64,000 nt of DNA from Kaistella palustris DSM 21579 (GCF_000422265.1 NZ_AULL01000019.1:62001-126000), one strand, 5' to 3'; shown: positions 41,180-50,543, counted from the stretch's first letter. Program-made: numbers and translations. The notes: generated from the letters alone by a model not told the origin.

Positions 41180-42775
41180 ATGGAAATTTTAAATAACGAC
41201 GGAAAAATCATTCCACAACTGATTACAAAAGGTGAAGAAAAAAATCCCTGGGATGCCGCGCATGACTTTGTGGATAAGAAGCAAAATGAAACCGGAAAAA
41301 TACAGTTTGCTGAACCTGACTTGCCAAATAAAATGTATTCCGCACAGGATCCTGATTCAGTTAAAAGCTTTAAAACTTCTCAGTTTGAAATTTTTAATGA
41401 AGATGAATATCTAAAGAACTGGCCTAAACCCGGTGAAATGGAAGACCGTTTTGTGTGGCATCTTACCGATAAATTTTCGGGTTTTAAGAAAGCGAATGCA
41501 AAACTCCTTGAAAAAATTCCCAACCCGTGGATCAAAGTCGCCCATATTGATACCGGTTACCAACCCGGACATCCCGCCTTGCCAAAAAACCTTAACGTTG
41601 AAAAAGGCCGAAGTTTCATTAAAGGAGAAGAAGGAAAACCTGCGGTTGACAAAGCTTCGGGCACAAGTCTGGAACAGGACGGCCACGGAACCGCCACCAT
41701 GACTTTGCTTGCCGGGAACACGGTAAAAAAAACCGACACCGCCGACAACTATGAGGGTTTTGTAGGTGCAGCTCCGTTTGTGGAACTTATTCCGCTCAGG
41801 ATATCGGAAACTGTGGCATTAATTCAAACTTCTGCTTTTGTGGATGCGCTGGAGTATGCAGTTTCCGAAGGCTGCGAAGTGGTAAGCATGTCAATGGCCG
41901 GAGCGCCCTCCAAAGCGTGGGCAACAATGGTCAATAAAGCCTATGAAATGGGTGTAACCGTAGTAACAGCCGCAGGAAACTCGTGGTTCGAGGGTCCGAG
42001 AAAAGCCCTGCCGAAGCGCGTTCTTTACCCCGCTCGTTGGGAAAGAGTGATTGCTGCGACGGGAATTGCGTGTGATAATCTACCGTATGTTTTGGAAGCA
42101 CGCCTTCAAAAAAAATCGGAAGGTGGAGAAACCATGCAGGGAAACTTCGGTCCCGAGGACGTGATGCAACATGCGATCGCCGCGTACACGCCAAACGTTT
42201 TCTGGGCAACCATGAACGACAGCGGCAAATTTTTTCGGTTAGACGGTGGCGGAACTTCCTCCGCAACGCCACAGGTAGCTGCAGCCGCAGCAATATGGTT
42301 AACCTATTACCGCAATGAGATCAACGAGGTATTGAAAAAATATCCAAATGAAAGATGGCGTAAAGTGGAGCTGGTAAAAAATGCACTTTTCAATTCTGCA
42401 GATCACACCTCCTACCCTCACACGAATATTTATCTGGGCCGGGGAATACTGAAAGCTGACAAAGCACTCGAAATATGGCCGACTGACGAAAAGCTGACGA
42501 AGGCAAAAGAAGCAAGTGTGAATTTGTGGGGAATTCTCGATTTATTGGGTTTACTGCTCCGGATGAAAGGCGACAATGAATCTGATCAGGTGCGGGCGGA
42601 AATGTTCCAGACAGAAATTTTACAGCAAATGCATGCCAATCCCAGACTGCAGAAATTTCTTGATTATCAGGAAACAGATATCTGGACGGAGGCCGACCGC
42701 GAATTGATGCGGGCAGAACTGCTGCAGTCTGTCGAAGTTTCTGCACGACTGAAAGAATACCTGACCAAAGAATAA
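41180..42775 (+). CDS. Cytoplasmic subtilisin-like serine protease (S8)
   Basis: 531 aa with no signal peptide. An N-terminal region of about 110 residues may be a propeptide or interaction domain. The S8 triad is complete: D124 in AHIDTGYQPGH, H169 in DGHGTATM and S360 in GGGTSSATP, with the oxyanion N267 in TAAGNS. The last 90 residues (about 440-531) are helical and charged, ending AELLQSVEVSARLKEYLTKE, and may dock to a partner. A subtilase without export signal, directly behind a caspase gene, suggests an intracellular protease pair. It may be activated by, or activate, the caspase. Confidence 0.9.
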   Translation: MEILNNDGKIIPQLITKGEEKNPWDAAHDFVDKKQNETGKIQFAEPDLPNKMYSAQDPDSVKSFKTSQFEIFNEDEYLKNWPKPGEMEDRFVWHLTDKFSGFKKANAKLLEKIPNPWIKVAHIDTGYQPGHPALPKNLNVEKGRSFIKGEEGKPAVDKASGTSLEQDGHGTATMTLLAGNTVKKTDTADNYEGFVGAAPFVELIPLRISETVALIQTSAFVDALEYAVSEGCEVVSMSMAGAPSKAWATMVNKAYEMGVTVVTAAGNSWFEGPRKALPKRVLYPARWERVIAATGIACDNLPYVLEARLQKKSEGGETMQGNFGPEDVMQHAIAAYTPNVFWATMNDSGKFFRLDGGGTSSATPQVAAAAAIWLTYYRNEINEVLKKYPNERWRKVELVKNALFNSADHTSYPHTNIYLGRGILKADKALEIWPTDEKLTKAKEASVNLWGILDLLGLLLRMKGDNESDQVRAEMFQTEILQQMHANPRLQKFLDYQETDIWTEADRELMRAELLQSVEVSARLKEYLTKE

Positions 42776-42785
42776 ACACAACCCT

Positions 42786-43868
42786 ATGAAGACTAGCTTT
42801 ATTTATTATGCATTGTGGCTGAGTTTTTTAAGCTCCTGCAGCAAAGCACCGTCCGAAACTGCAGCAACAAGTTCTGCAGAAGATTATTCGACAAATACTC
42901 AGGATACGGTTTCTGCCGCCGACTCGACGGGGAATGCCGTCAATTATAAGTCCGAAAGCGCCGATGCATATATCCGCAATAACCAGCAGTCTGTGGATAT
43001 TGATACCGAGGACACAAATGGGAATTCGATAAAGCAATATTCGGTAAAAAACGCACTAAAAGACTCTGTTCGAGTGGCTTATAATAAAGTAAAACCTTCA
43101 CTGAAAAGCGGAAAAATTGATGTAATTACACCTGACTTTTCCGTTAACGGTTCGGCTGATTATCCGCAGGTCTCGGCACCAGCACTGCAGGATCCGGAAG
43201 ATATTTCGCAGACCGATCAAACATCTGCTGAGGAACAGCCCAAAAATGCAGTGCTTGGTTTTTCCTATTTCCCCCAAATTCCTCAAAATGAAACACGTGA
43301 CCTGAGGGTTTTTGTAAAAGTTCAGGGCGATGCAAAACAGGTGGCAGCAAAACTCAAGACGATCGAAAAGGAAGACATGGAATTCACAAAGACCAGTGAC
43401 AGCAGCATTGTATGCATCGTTAAAAATATTGAAGCTTTCAAAAAACTTTCCATAAAACCCATCTTCGATCCGGAGGATTTTCGTGTCACGCGTGTAGATG
43501 AAGACGTGCAGGGATTTTCTGAGGTTGATCCAAACGAGCAGCTGTTGGATTTTAAAAATGGAAATTACTGGCACTGGAAGGTGAAAGCGGTCGCCAAAGC
43601 GGCGCATATGGGAAATATCACGCTGCGTATTAAAGCGGAGACACCGGAAGGTCAAAAAATTCAGTTGGCCGAAAGGCAGATCAACATTAAAATAGGAATA
43701 AATGAACCTCAACTTTCCTTTGGGCAAAAGGCTTACCGTTTTGCCGATGACCATTTCAAAGAGATCCTGTCGCTTATCATTATTCCGCTGGTAATTTATC
43801 TGTTTAATATTTTCAAGAAAAAATATAACGCGAAGGAGGCTTCGGAAAACGATGCCCACAATCCCTAA
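42786..43868 (+). CDS. Lipoprotein with C-terminal transmembrane anchor
   Basis: 360 aa. The N-terminus has a lipobox (FLSSC, C18). The middle is Ser/Thr/Asp-rich and then forms a beta domain of about 150 residues (FSYFPQIPQNETRDLRVFVKVQ to AERQINIKIGINEPQ). It ends with a hydrophobic helix at about 332-348 (ILSLIIIPLVIYLFNIF) and a basic tail. A lipid anchor at one end and a membrane helix at the other would tether it at both ends in the envelope. No family is recognised. It may be the envelope sensor or substrate of the operon's proteases. Confidence 0.78.
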   Translation: MKTSFIYYALWLSFLSSCSKAPSETAATSSAEDYSTNTQDTVSAADSTGNAVNYKSESADAYIRNNQQSVDIDTEDTNGNSIKQYSVKNALKDSVRVAYNKVKPSLKSGKIDVITPDFSVNGSADYPQVSAPALQDPEDISQTDQTSAEEQPKNAVLGFSYFPQIPQNETRDLRVFVKVQGDAKQVAAKLKTIEKEDMEFTKTSDSSIVCIVKNIEAFKKLSIKPIFDPEDFRVTRVDEDVQGFSEVDPNEQLLDFKNGNYWHWKVKAVAKAAHMGNITLRIKAETPEGQKIQLAERQINIKIGINEPQLSFGQKAYRFADDHFKEILSLIIIPLVIYLFNIFKKKYNAKEASENDAHNP

Positions 43869-43880
43869 AATCATTGAACT

Positions 43881-45461
43881 ATGAATCCACGAAATTTAGA
43901 AGATCTTCTGGCAGACAAAACACTCGACAGTCTTTCAAAAGAGAAACTCAGCGCGGTCCAGGAAAAGATCGGTGCCAAGGAATTTTCAGACATAATTGAT
44001 GATGAAGGCAATCAGTATGTAAATTTTGTGCAGGAAGGTGGCGGCGTTTGGGGCGTTGCGCTGGTAGGTTATCTGTATGCACTTGAGAGTTTCGGCATCC
44101 GGTTTATGAGGATAGCTGGTACCAGCGCCGGAGCCATTAATACCATGCTGATCGCAGCCATGGGCGACCGCAGTAAAAATAAAAGCAGCCGAATTAAAGA
44201 AATCCTCTTCGCCTGGAAATTTGAGGAGTTTATGGATGGAAAATCAATTGTAAAAAGCCTTGCTTACAGAGTGCTGAAAAGTAAAAATTACCTGAAAAAG
44301 TTAGGGTTATTCATTGCGTTGGTCCTATTCAGCATCGTGATATTTCCTTTTTTAATTCTTTTCTTTCACGTAAATCCGTGGTTTTATCTGATCCCTTTTC
44401 TGCTGCTGAGCCTTTTGGTTTATGGGGTTCTTCATTATTACCATCTTTTTAAAGCCAACCGGATCGGTCTGAATCCCGGCAAAGCTTTCGAAAATAAAAT
44501 GCAGGCCGCACTGAGCAGTTTCGGAATTAAGAGCGTGAGCAACCTGAATGAAGAATATAATAAAAAAGGCTTGCAACTGCGGGTAAATTACCGCTACGGA
44601 AATGGAGAAGAATATTTCAATACTGCGGTGGAAAACATTAAAAACATCCATACCAGGGAGCTGGCAAACATCGACATGGTGAAGTTCCGTTTCTTTCTGG
44701 AAGGTGTGGAAAATAATGACATTTATAAAGAAAACCCTTTTACACTTCTGCGTTCAGACTACACCATAATCACAACCGACATTAATGCAAAAATAAAAGT
44801 TGAGCTGCCAAAAATGGGAAATCTGTACTGGACCAACACCGATCTTTCTGTCATAAGTCCGGCGAAATTTGTGCGCGCTTCGATGTCGGTGCCCTATTTT
44901 TTCGAGCCGCTCGTGGTGAATATTGACATTTCAAAAGCCTCAATTGTTGAAGCCTGGAAATTCTGGCTGAATGCCGAACCGGCGAATGTGTATACAGAAG
45001 GTGTGTTTGTAGACGGCGGCAGTATTTCAAATTTCCCGATCGATATTTTTCATGAAAGTGATATTTTTTATCCGCGGATTCCGGTTTTTGGTGTGCGGCT
45101 CGTAGATCAGGCAGAACTTGGTGACCCACGCGGCGCGGGCAGTAAATCTATCCTGAAAAGTCCCGCAAGTTTCCTCGGAAGTATTTTCGATACACTGAAG
45201 GGTTACAACGATAAAAGTTTCCTTACAAAATACACTTTTTACAGCACACACAGCATTCAGTATGTCGACTGCAGCCCCAGTAACTGGCTGAACTTTTTTA
45301 TGGAAGACCAGGAAAAAACGGAACTCTTCAACAAAGGTTTCCGTGCGGGACTGGAATTTCTGGAGCGTTTTGACTGGGAAAAATATAAGTATGAACGAAT
45401 GCTGGTAGCCCTGAAGGAAAAAAATATTTTAAAGCAGGAAGCGAAGCCTAATGTAGGATAA
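43881..45461 (+). CDS. Patatin-like phospholipase with inserted transmembrane hairpin
   Basis: 526 aa. Patatin signature: oxyanion QEGGGVWG (51-58), nucleophile S82 in GTSAG and catalytic D378 in VDGGS. Between them lies a two-helix membrane segment (about 141-187: LGLFIALVLFSIVIFPFLIL, then FYLIPFLLLSLLVYGVL). The active site would therefore be held at the inner membrane. A 50-residue helical N-terminus precedes the fold. It would hydrolyse membrane phospholipids, a typical effector activity in bacterial immunity. It is preceded by the lipoprotein gene (12-base gap) and followed by the small membrane protein. Confidence 0.9.
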   Translation: MNPRNLEDLLADKTLDSLSKEKLSAVQEKIGAKEFSDIIDDEGNQYVNFVQEGGGVWGVALVGYLYALESFGIRFMRIAGTSAGAINTMLIAAMGDRSKNKSSRIKEILFAWKFEEFMDGKSIVKSLAYRVLKSKNYLKKLGLFIALVLFSIVIFPFLILFFHVNPWFYLIPFLLLSLLVYGVLHYYHLFKANRIGLNPGKAFENKMQAALSSFGIKSVSNLNEEYNKKGLQLRVNYRYGNGEEYFNTAVENIKNIHTRELANIDMVKFRFFLEGVENNDIYKENPFTLLRSDYTIITTDINAKIKVELPKMGNLYWTNTDLSVISPAKFVRASMSVPYFFEPLVVNIDISKASIVEAWKFWLNAEPANVYTEGVFVDGGSISNFPIDIFHESDIFYPRIPVFGVRLVDQAELGDPRGAGSKSILKSPASFLGSIFDTLKGYNDKSFLTKYTFYSTHSIQYVDCSPSNWLNFFMEDQEKTELFNKGFRAGLEFLERFDWEKYKYERMLVALKEKNILKQEAKPNVG

Positions 45462-45495
45462 CAGTAATGATTATAAACACTCAAAACCATTGATC

Positions 45496-45753
45496 ATGAG
45501 CAGAATTGAAGAAGTTGAAAAACTGATAGACACCTTTAAAATGGAACGCGTAATATATGTAATCCTAACATCGGTTTCAGCTGTTACGCTAATCGGCCTG
45601 GGACTTTATATGGCAATCGCGCAGCAGAATATCGAGGGATTTATTGCCCTGCTTGTACCTTCGGGAACTTTGACATTGTGCATCTTCCGGGTGTTGAAAA
45701 TGTGGGATGATGCCCTGAAATTTATTTCAAATGATAATAACCACGAATCATGA
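45496..45753 (+). CDS. Small two-helix membrane protein
   Basis: 85 aa from ATG 45496 (an earlier TTG at 45490 is less likely). A short cytoplasmic N-terminus (MSRIEEVEKLIDTFK), two predicted transmembrane helices (YVILTSVSAVTLIGLGLYMA and GFIALLVPSGTLTLCIFRVL) and a charged tail. Holin-like size, but no family is assignable. It overlaps the next gene by ATGA, so the two are translationally coupled. Confidence 0.75.
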   Translation: MSRIEEVEKLIDTFKMERVIYVILTSVSAVTLIGLGLYMAIAQQNIEGFIALLVPSGTLTLCIFRVLKMWDDALKFISNDNNHES

Positions 45754-46346
45754 ATAAGTCTTTTGCAAGCTTGAGAATCCTGCCGGTCCTTGGAATAATT
45801 TTAATATTAGCCGGATATTTTTATCTCACCTATCAAACTTTTAAATTAAGGGATAAACGGGAAGCTTTAAAGAAAGAAAACATCCAACTTGAACAGATAA
45901 GGATGAGCAAAACGGCAGAAATAAAAAGACTGGACAGCATTGCGGGAATCCAGAAGAAAATAATTTCAGAAAGCACCGATCCAAAAACGGTGGAAGAAGG
46001 CAAACTTCTGGAAGAAAAAATTGCAAATATTTCAACCTCACATTTTACACAGAATACAAAAGGCGAAAACAGCCGCGATATGGCGGCACAGTTCGAAAGC
46101 AAGGGCTATAAGTATCTATATAACCGCGATGTAGAAAATGCAGTGCGCGCTTTTACGGCAAGTGAAAATGCTTATAACGGATATCACCAGGTGTATGAGA
46201 TTTCCCGCTATTTAAAGAAAAACGAAGCACAGCTTTCCGATAAGAAATCTGACTTCTGGTCGACAGCTTATCAGCAGATCCTGCAGAATTTCAGCTGGAA
46301 AATGCCGCAGGATGCCAAGGAAAAACTTTCTGGTTTAACCAAATAA
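45750..46346 (+). CDS. Membrane-anchored coiled-coil protein
   Basis: 198 aa. One N-terminal transmembrane helix (about 10-30: ILPVLGIILILAGYFYLTY), then a coiled coil to about residue 95 and a helical C-terminal domain (YKYLYNRDVENAVRAFTASENAYNGY), which looks like a single TPR-like hairpin. No known family. It is the last gene of the caspase/patatin operon, overlapping the preceding gene by 4 bases. A scaffold role for membrane assembly is inference. Confidence 0.75.
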   Translation: MNKSFASLRILPVLGIILILAGYFYLTYQTFKLRDKREALKKENIQLEQIRMSKTAEIKRLDSIAGIQKKIISESTDPKTVEEGKLLEEKIANISTSHFTQNTKGENSRDMAAQFESKGYKYLYNRDVENAVRAFTASENAYNGYHQVYEISRYLKKNEAQLSDKKSDFWSTAYQQILQNFSWKMPQDAKEKLSGLTK

Positions 46347-46374
46347 AAATCGGGAGATCAGCTGACCTCCCGAT
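46344..46374 (-). terminator. Terminator after the efflux operon
   Basis: ATCGGGAG/CTCCCGAT, 8-bp stem. The T-tract (ATTTTTATTTGG) follows on the - strand, so it ends the emrB transcript. On the + strand the tail is weak, so it is at best a poor terminator for the caspase operon. Confidence 0.75.
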
Positions 46375-46380
46375 GGTAAT

Positions 46381-47961
46381 TTAATGCATCGCCTCACTTA
46401 GATCAATGGGTTCCCTGCCTTTGGACTCTCGCACGAAAAGTACAAACGGAATACAAACCAGGAAGAGAATCCCGAGGTAAAGGAAAACATCCATATAAGC
46501 CAGCACCGACGCCTGTTTCAGCACACTGAGATCCAAAATTTTATACGCACCCTGAAGCGCAGTATCGGGCGAGAAACCTTTGGCCATAAAACTTGCCTTT
46601 AACCCGGCAAGCCGCTGCTGCACCTCGAAACTGCTGGCATCCAGGTGAACGCCAATATTGGCCTTGTGAATTGAAGTCTGGTTGGCAATAAAAGTAGTAA
46701 TCGCCGCAATTCCAAAAGAACCCCCAAGCTGGCGCATCATTCCGGTGAATGCCGCACCCTGGCCGATTTCCTGGCCTTTTAAAGTACTCAGCGCTAAAGA
46801 TGTGATTGGAATAAAAAGCAAACCTAAGCCTGCGCCGCGCACGATCAGCATCCAGAAGAAATCATCTTTTCCGGTGTCGGGTCCCAAAATTTTATAACCC
46901 CAGAAACTGTACACAAAGAAGATCAGCAAACCGAGCGAGACCAGAATCTGCTGTTTCACGCCGCGCGTTAACAGGCGCCCAATGATGGGCATCATCACGG
47001 CGGTGGTAAGCGCGGCAGGAATCATCAGCGCTCCCGATTGCAGGGCGGTCCAACCCAAAATACTCTGTGTGTAAAGCGGTACGATGAATGTGGAACCATA
47101 AAGCCCAAACCCTAAGATAAACGACATGACCGTTCCGATCCGCAGATTACCGTTTTTCAGCACGCGCAGCTCTACGATAGGATATCTGCAGGTAAGTTCG
47201 CGCCACAGGAACATAATAAATCCGATAACTGCAGTTGCCGTAAGGAAAACAATAATTCTGCTGTCAAACCAGTCTTCCTCGTGCCCTCGTTCCAGAATAT
47301 ACTGCAGCGAACCAACGGTGATGGCAAGCAGAATAATGCCATACCAGTCGATATCCGCCGCTTTTCTTTTTTCTGAGAACTTAGGACTCCGTACGAACTG
47401 CAGTGTCATGATCGCAGCCGCAATTCCCAAAGGAATATTAATATAAAAAATAAACGGCCAACTGTAGTTATCTACGATATAACCACCGAGCGGCGGACCC
47501 AGAGTTGGGCCAATAATCACGCCCAAACCGTAGATGGCCTGTGCCATACTGCGCTTTTCGATGGGATAAGATTCTGTGATGATGGTTTGTGAAGTTACAA
47601 GCAGAGCTCCCCCACCGATTCCCTGCATCAGCCGGAAAAAAACGAGTTCCCAAATATTGGTCGCGTTTCCGCACAGAAAAGAAAAGATGGTAAAGATAAT
47701 GATGGAGGCCGCAAAATAATTTCGCCGGCCAAACTGCTGAGACAGCCAGCTCGTCATAGGAACAATGATCACATTCCCAATCGCATAGGCGGTAATCACC
47801 CAACCGACTTCCGACAGTGTTGCACCTAAATTTCCCTTCATTTCATTGAGTGCCACATTTACAATGGTGGAATCTACGATTTCAAGAAGCGCACACATAA
47901 TTGCGGTAACGGTAATGATGAACCGTCGCGTACCATATTCTACAAGTGAATCCTGTTGCAT
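46381..47961 (-). CDS. DHA2-family MFS drug efflux transporter (EmrB-like)
   Basis: 526 aa with 14 predicted transmembrane helices, the hallmark of DHA2. Motif C is present as GVIIGPTLGPPLGGYIV; motif D1-like DSTIVNVALNEM lies in helix 1, and WVITAYAIGNVIIVPMTSWLS follows. It uses proton motive force to export drugs across the inner membrane. Last gene of the tetR-tolC-emrA-emrB operon and expected to work with the HlyD and TolC partners. Confidence 0.93.
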   Translation of the reverse strand: MQQDSLVEYGTRRFIITVTAIMCALLEIVDSTIVNVALNEMKGNLGATLSEVGWVITAYAIGNVIIVPMTSWLSQQFGRRNYFAASIIIFTIFSFLCGNATNIWELVFFRLMQGIGGGALLVTSQTIITESYPIEKRSMAQAIYGLGVIIGPTLGPPLGGYIVDNYSWPFIFYINIPLGIAAAIMTLQFVRSPKFSEKRKAADIDWYGIILLAITVGSLQYILERGHEEDWFDSRIIVFLTATAVIGFIMFLWRELTCRYPIVELRVLKNGNLRIGTVMSFILGFGLYGSTFIVPLYTQSILGWTALQSGALMIPAALTTAVMMPIIGRLLTRGVKQQILVSLGLLIFFVYSFWGYKILGPDTGKDDFFWMLIVRGAGLGLLFIPITSLALSTLKGQEIGQGAAFTGMMRQLGGSFGIAAITTFIANQTSIHKANIGVHLDASSFEVQQRLAGLKASFMAKGFSPDTALQGAYKILDLSVLKQASVLAYMDVFLYLGILFLVCIPFVLFVRESKGREPIDLSEAMH

Positions 47962-48047
47962 TTTTCGCTGGATGTTTGAGGTGAATTAATGAAAATATGT
48001 ACTGCTAAAACCTTTTTAGGCCCAGGAGTTCATATTTAATAACCTCA

Positions 48048-49166
48048 TTATTTTAAATTAACGGTCGTTTTAACATTCATTCCGGCACGAAGTCTCTTCG
48101 CGACCTGTGGATCAAGTTTTTCAAAATCAATTCTTACAGGAAGTCTCTGTACGACCTTAACAAAGTTTCCACTGGCATTATCTGGAGGCAAAATTGAAAA
48201 ACTGGAGCCAGTCGCGGGCGAGAAAGAAGTGACAACGCCTGTAAATTTATGGTCAGGAAAAGCATCAATTTCGATGTCTACTTTTTGGCCTTCCACCATT
48301 TTTGAAAGCTGTGTCTCTTTGAAGTTGGCAATTACCCAGACATTATTGTCGCGCACCAGACTGAAAAGCTGTGAGCCGGCCTGCACAAACTGGCCTTTCT
48401 GCGTAGAAACTTTGGACACATATCCGTCTTCCGGCGCCAAAATAATGGTGTACGATAAATTGAGTTTTGCATTTTCCACATCCACTTCCCGTTGTCTGGC
48501 AACGGAACTGGCCACACCGATCTGCTCCGAACTTGCGGCAGTTTGCGATGTTACGATTCCGGTTTGCTGGGCTGCCTGATTCCGCTGGTCAACCAGAACC
48601 TGCAGCTGCCGGTCAGCGGATTGCTTTGCGGCGACTGCGCTTTCATACTGCTGTTGAGTGATGGTGTGATCTTTTACCAGATTGGTATAACGTTTAAGAT
48701 CCTGGGAAGTCCGCCACACATTTACTTTGGCAGCTTCGATCTGTGCGTTAGCCGTAGCGATGGCAGCATTGCTGGAATTAATATTTTTCGAGGCAGCATT
48801 GGTTGCAGCTTTTGCCGTCGCAATATTACTGGTTGCTGTTCTCAGTGCGGCTTTCGCAGATTCCAGTGCCATTTTCTGGTCCCGGTTATCCAGAACGATC
48901 AGAGTGTCGCCTTTTTTTACAAACTGGTTATCCTTCACTTTCACTTCCTGCACATAACCTGAAATCTTTGATATTACCGGACTCATGTTTGAAGCAATTT
49001 GTGCATCATCGGTCACCTCGTGCGTTTGTGAAAATGTGTACGTACGGTAGCCAAAAAAACCACCGCCCAGAAGCACGACCGCTAAAATGATGGGGAATAT
49101 CTTGCTTTTCTTTTTCTTTGGAACCGGGAAAAGTTCCGGCTGTTCTGCTATGTTATTGTCTTCCAT
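48048..49166 (-). CDS. HlyD-family membrane fusion protein (EmrA-like)
   Basis: 372 aa. One N-terminal transmembrane helix (IFPIILAVVLLGGGFFGYR), a lipoyl/biotinyl-like domain (GYVQEVKVKDNQFVKKGD), a long helical hairpin rich in Ala/Asn (TATSNIATAKAATNAASK) and a C-terminal beta-barrel domain (ILAPEDGYVSK, VDIEIDAFP). It bridges EmrB in the inner membrane and the TolC-like outer-membrane channel. Starts 60 bases after the tolC stop; part of the tetR operon. Confidence 0.93.
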   Translation of the reverse strand: MEDNNIAEQPELFPVPKKKKSKIFPIILAVVLLGGGFFGYRTYTFSQTHEVTDDAQIASNMSPVISKISGYVQEVKVKDNQFVKKGDTLIVLDNRDQKMALESAKAALRTATSNIATAKAATNAASKNINSSNAAIATANAQIEAAKVNVWRTSQDLKRYTNLVKDHTITQQQYESAVAAKQSADRQLQVLVDQRNQAAQQTGIVTSQTAASSEQIGVASSVARQREVDVENAKLNLSYTIILAPEDGYVSKVSTQKGQFVQAGSQLFSLVRDNNVWVIANFKETQLSKMVEGQKVDIEIDAFPDHKFTGVVTSFSPATGSSFSILPPDNASGNFVKVVQRLPVRIDFEKLDPQVAKRLRAGMNVKTTVNLK

Positions 49167-49226
49167 TGTAAATATTTCTTGAGCGTTTATTGTTTGTAGT
49201 ACGAGATTGGTTTCAGTGAAATTAAT

Positions 49227-50543
49227 TTATCTGAGTATCAGTATTCCTGAGATTTGGAGTAGTTTTCGGTACGCAAGCGCGGCGTCGGCTTTTGCATTAA
49301 CCACATTTACATTGGCGGTGATCTGCGCTGCATCAGCATCCAGAAGTTCGGTGATCGTAGCCAGGCCATTGTCGAATTTGTTTTTGGTCACGCGGTAATT
49401 TTCATTTGCCTGCGAGGCCGCTTTTTCATAAACACCGATCTTTTTACCTGCAAAAGAAGCGTTCTGATAATCCCGGTTCACTTCGAGTTTTATCTGGTCG
49501 TTTAACAGATCGTTATTTGCAGAAAGTTGCCTTTCGCGGGCCTGCGCTTTGAGCAGCGATGAATTTTTCTTCCAGAGGTTATCGATATTATACTGAATTC
49601 CCACCCCGATATTTGCCGCATTTACTACGGTCAGGATTTTCGGAATGTCAGCAGCTATATAACCGCCGGTCAGCGCAACCGTAGGCAGACTTTCTGCTTT
49701 TGCAGACTTAATGGCGAGATCTGCAGCTTTCAGCTGGTAATCCAGCGCCTGAATATCTTTACGGTTTTCCAGGGCTTTAGTTAAATAATATGGGACCGGC
49801 TGATCCGCGGCAAGTTCATTAATATACGTTTCATCAATTTGAATCTCGGTAGATTCAGGAAGCCCAAGAAGCAGATCCATATTGATGTTTGCGATATTGT
49901 AATTGTTCTGCGCTTCCAACAGCTGGAGTTCGATATTCGAAGTCTGCAGATTGGCTTTCAGTTTGTCGTTTCTTGCGATAATTCCGTTGTCTTCCAGGCG
50001 CTGAAAAGACTCGTCGCGCTTTTGCGAAGCAGAAAGATTCTCCTGCAAAACGCGAATCGCCTGGCTTGCCTTGAAAAGGTTGTTGTACGCCTGCGATACA
50101 TTGTACGCAATAGCGATCTTATCATTTTCGGTGCTCAGTTTAGCCGCTTCAACTAAATATTCAGCGGACTGGATTCCATATTTAATCCGGCCGCCTGTAA
50201 ACAGCGGTAACGAAGCAGCAACATTACCATAGAATGCAGAGTTTGCTTTCGGGCTACTGCCACCATTTTCCGAGGGCTGCACAATTTTCAGATTTACATC
50301 TGCGTTTGCCAACGCCAGTGCACTGCCGGAAACCTTTAAACTTGGCAAACGGCTGTTGCGGGCTTCCAGATAATTCGCTGTGGCTTCCTGGATCTTTGCC
50401 TCATCGATCTTCAGATTTTTAGAATTCTGAATTCCCAGCATTACCGCCTCGTCGAGACTGAGGGATTTTTTTTCCTGAGCCGCTGTTGAAACACCATAAG
50501 CCAGGAATGAAACCGTGAGCATGGAATTAATTATTTTCTTCAT
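49227..50543 (-). CDS. TolC-family outer membrane efflux protein
   Basis: 438 aa. Signal peptide (MKKIINSMLTVSFLAYGVSTAAQ), then two OEP repeats: EAVMLGIQNSKNLKIDEAKIQ with NYLEARNSRLPSLKVSG, and DIQALDYQLKAADLAIKSAK with AESLPTVALTGGY. A trimeric periplasm-spanning channel for drug export. Its start overlaps the end of the tetR gene by 17 bases, showing tight coupling. Confidence 0.92.
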   Translation of the reverse strand: MKKIINSMLTVSFLAYGVSTAAQEKKSLSLDEAVMLGIQNSKNLKIDEAKIQEATANYLEARNSRLPSLKVSGSALALANADVNLKIVQPSENGGSSPKANSAFYGNVAASLPLFTGGRIKYGIQSAEYLVEAAKLSTENDKIAIAYNVSQAYNNLFKASQAIRVLQENLSASQKRDESFQRLEDNGIIARNDKLKANLQTSNIELQLLEAQNNYNIANINMDLLLGLPESTEIQIDETYINELAADQPVPYYLTKALENRKDIQALDYQLKAADLAIKSAKAESLPTVALTGGYIAADIPKILTVVNAANIGVGIQYNIDNLWKKNSSLLKAQARERQLSANNDLLNDQIKLEVNRDYQNASFAGKKIGVYEKAASQANENYRVTKNKFDNGLATITELLDADAAQITANVNVVNAKADAALAYRKLLQISGILILR

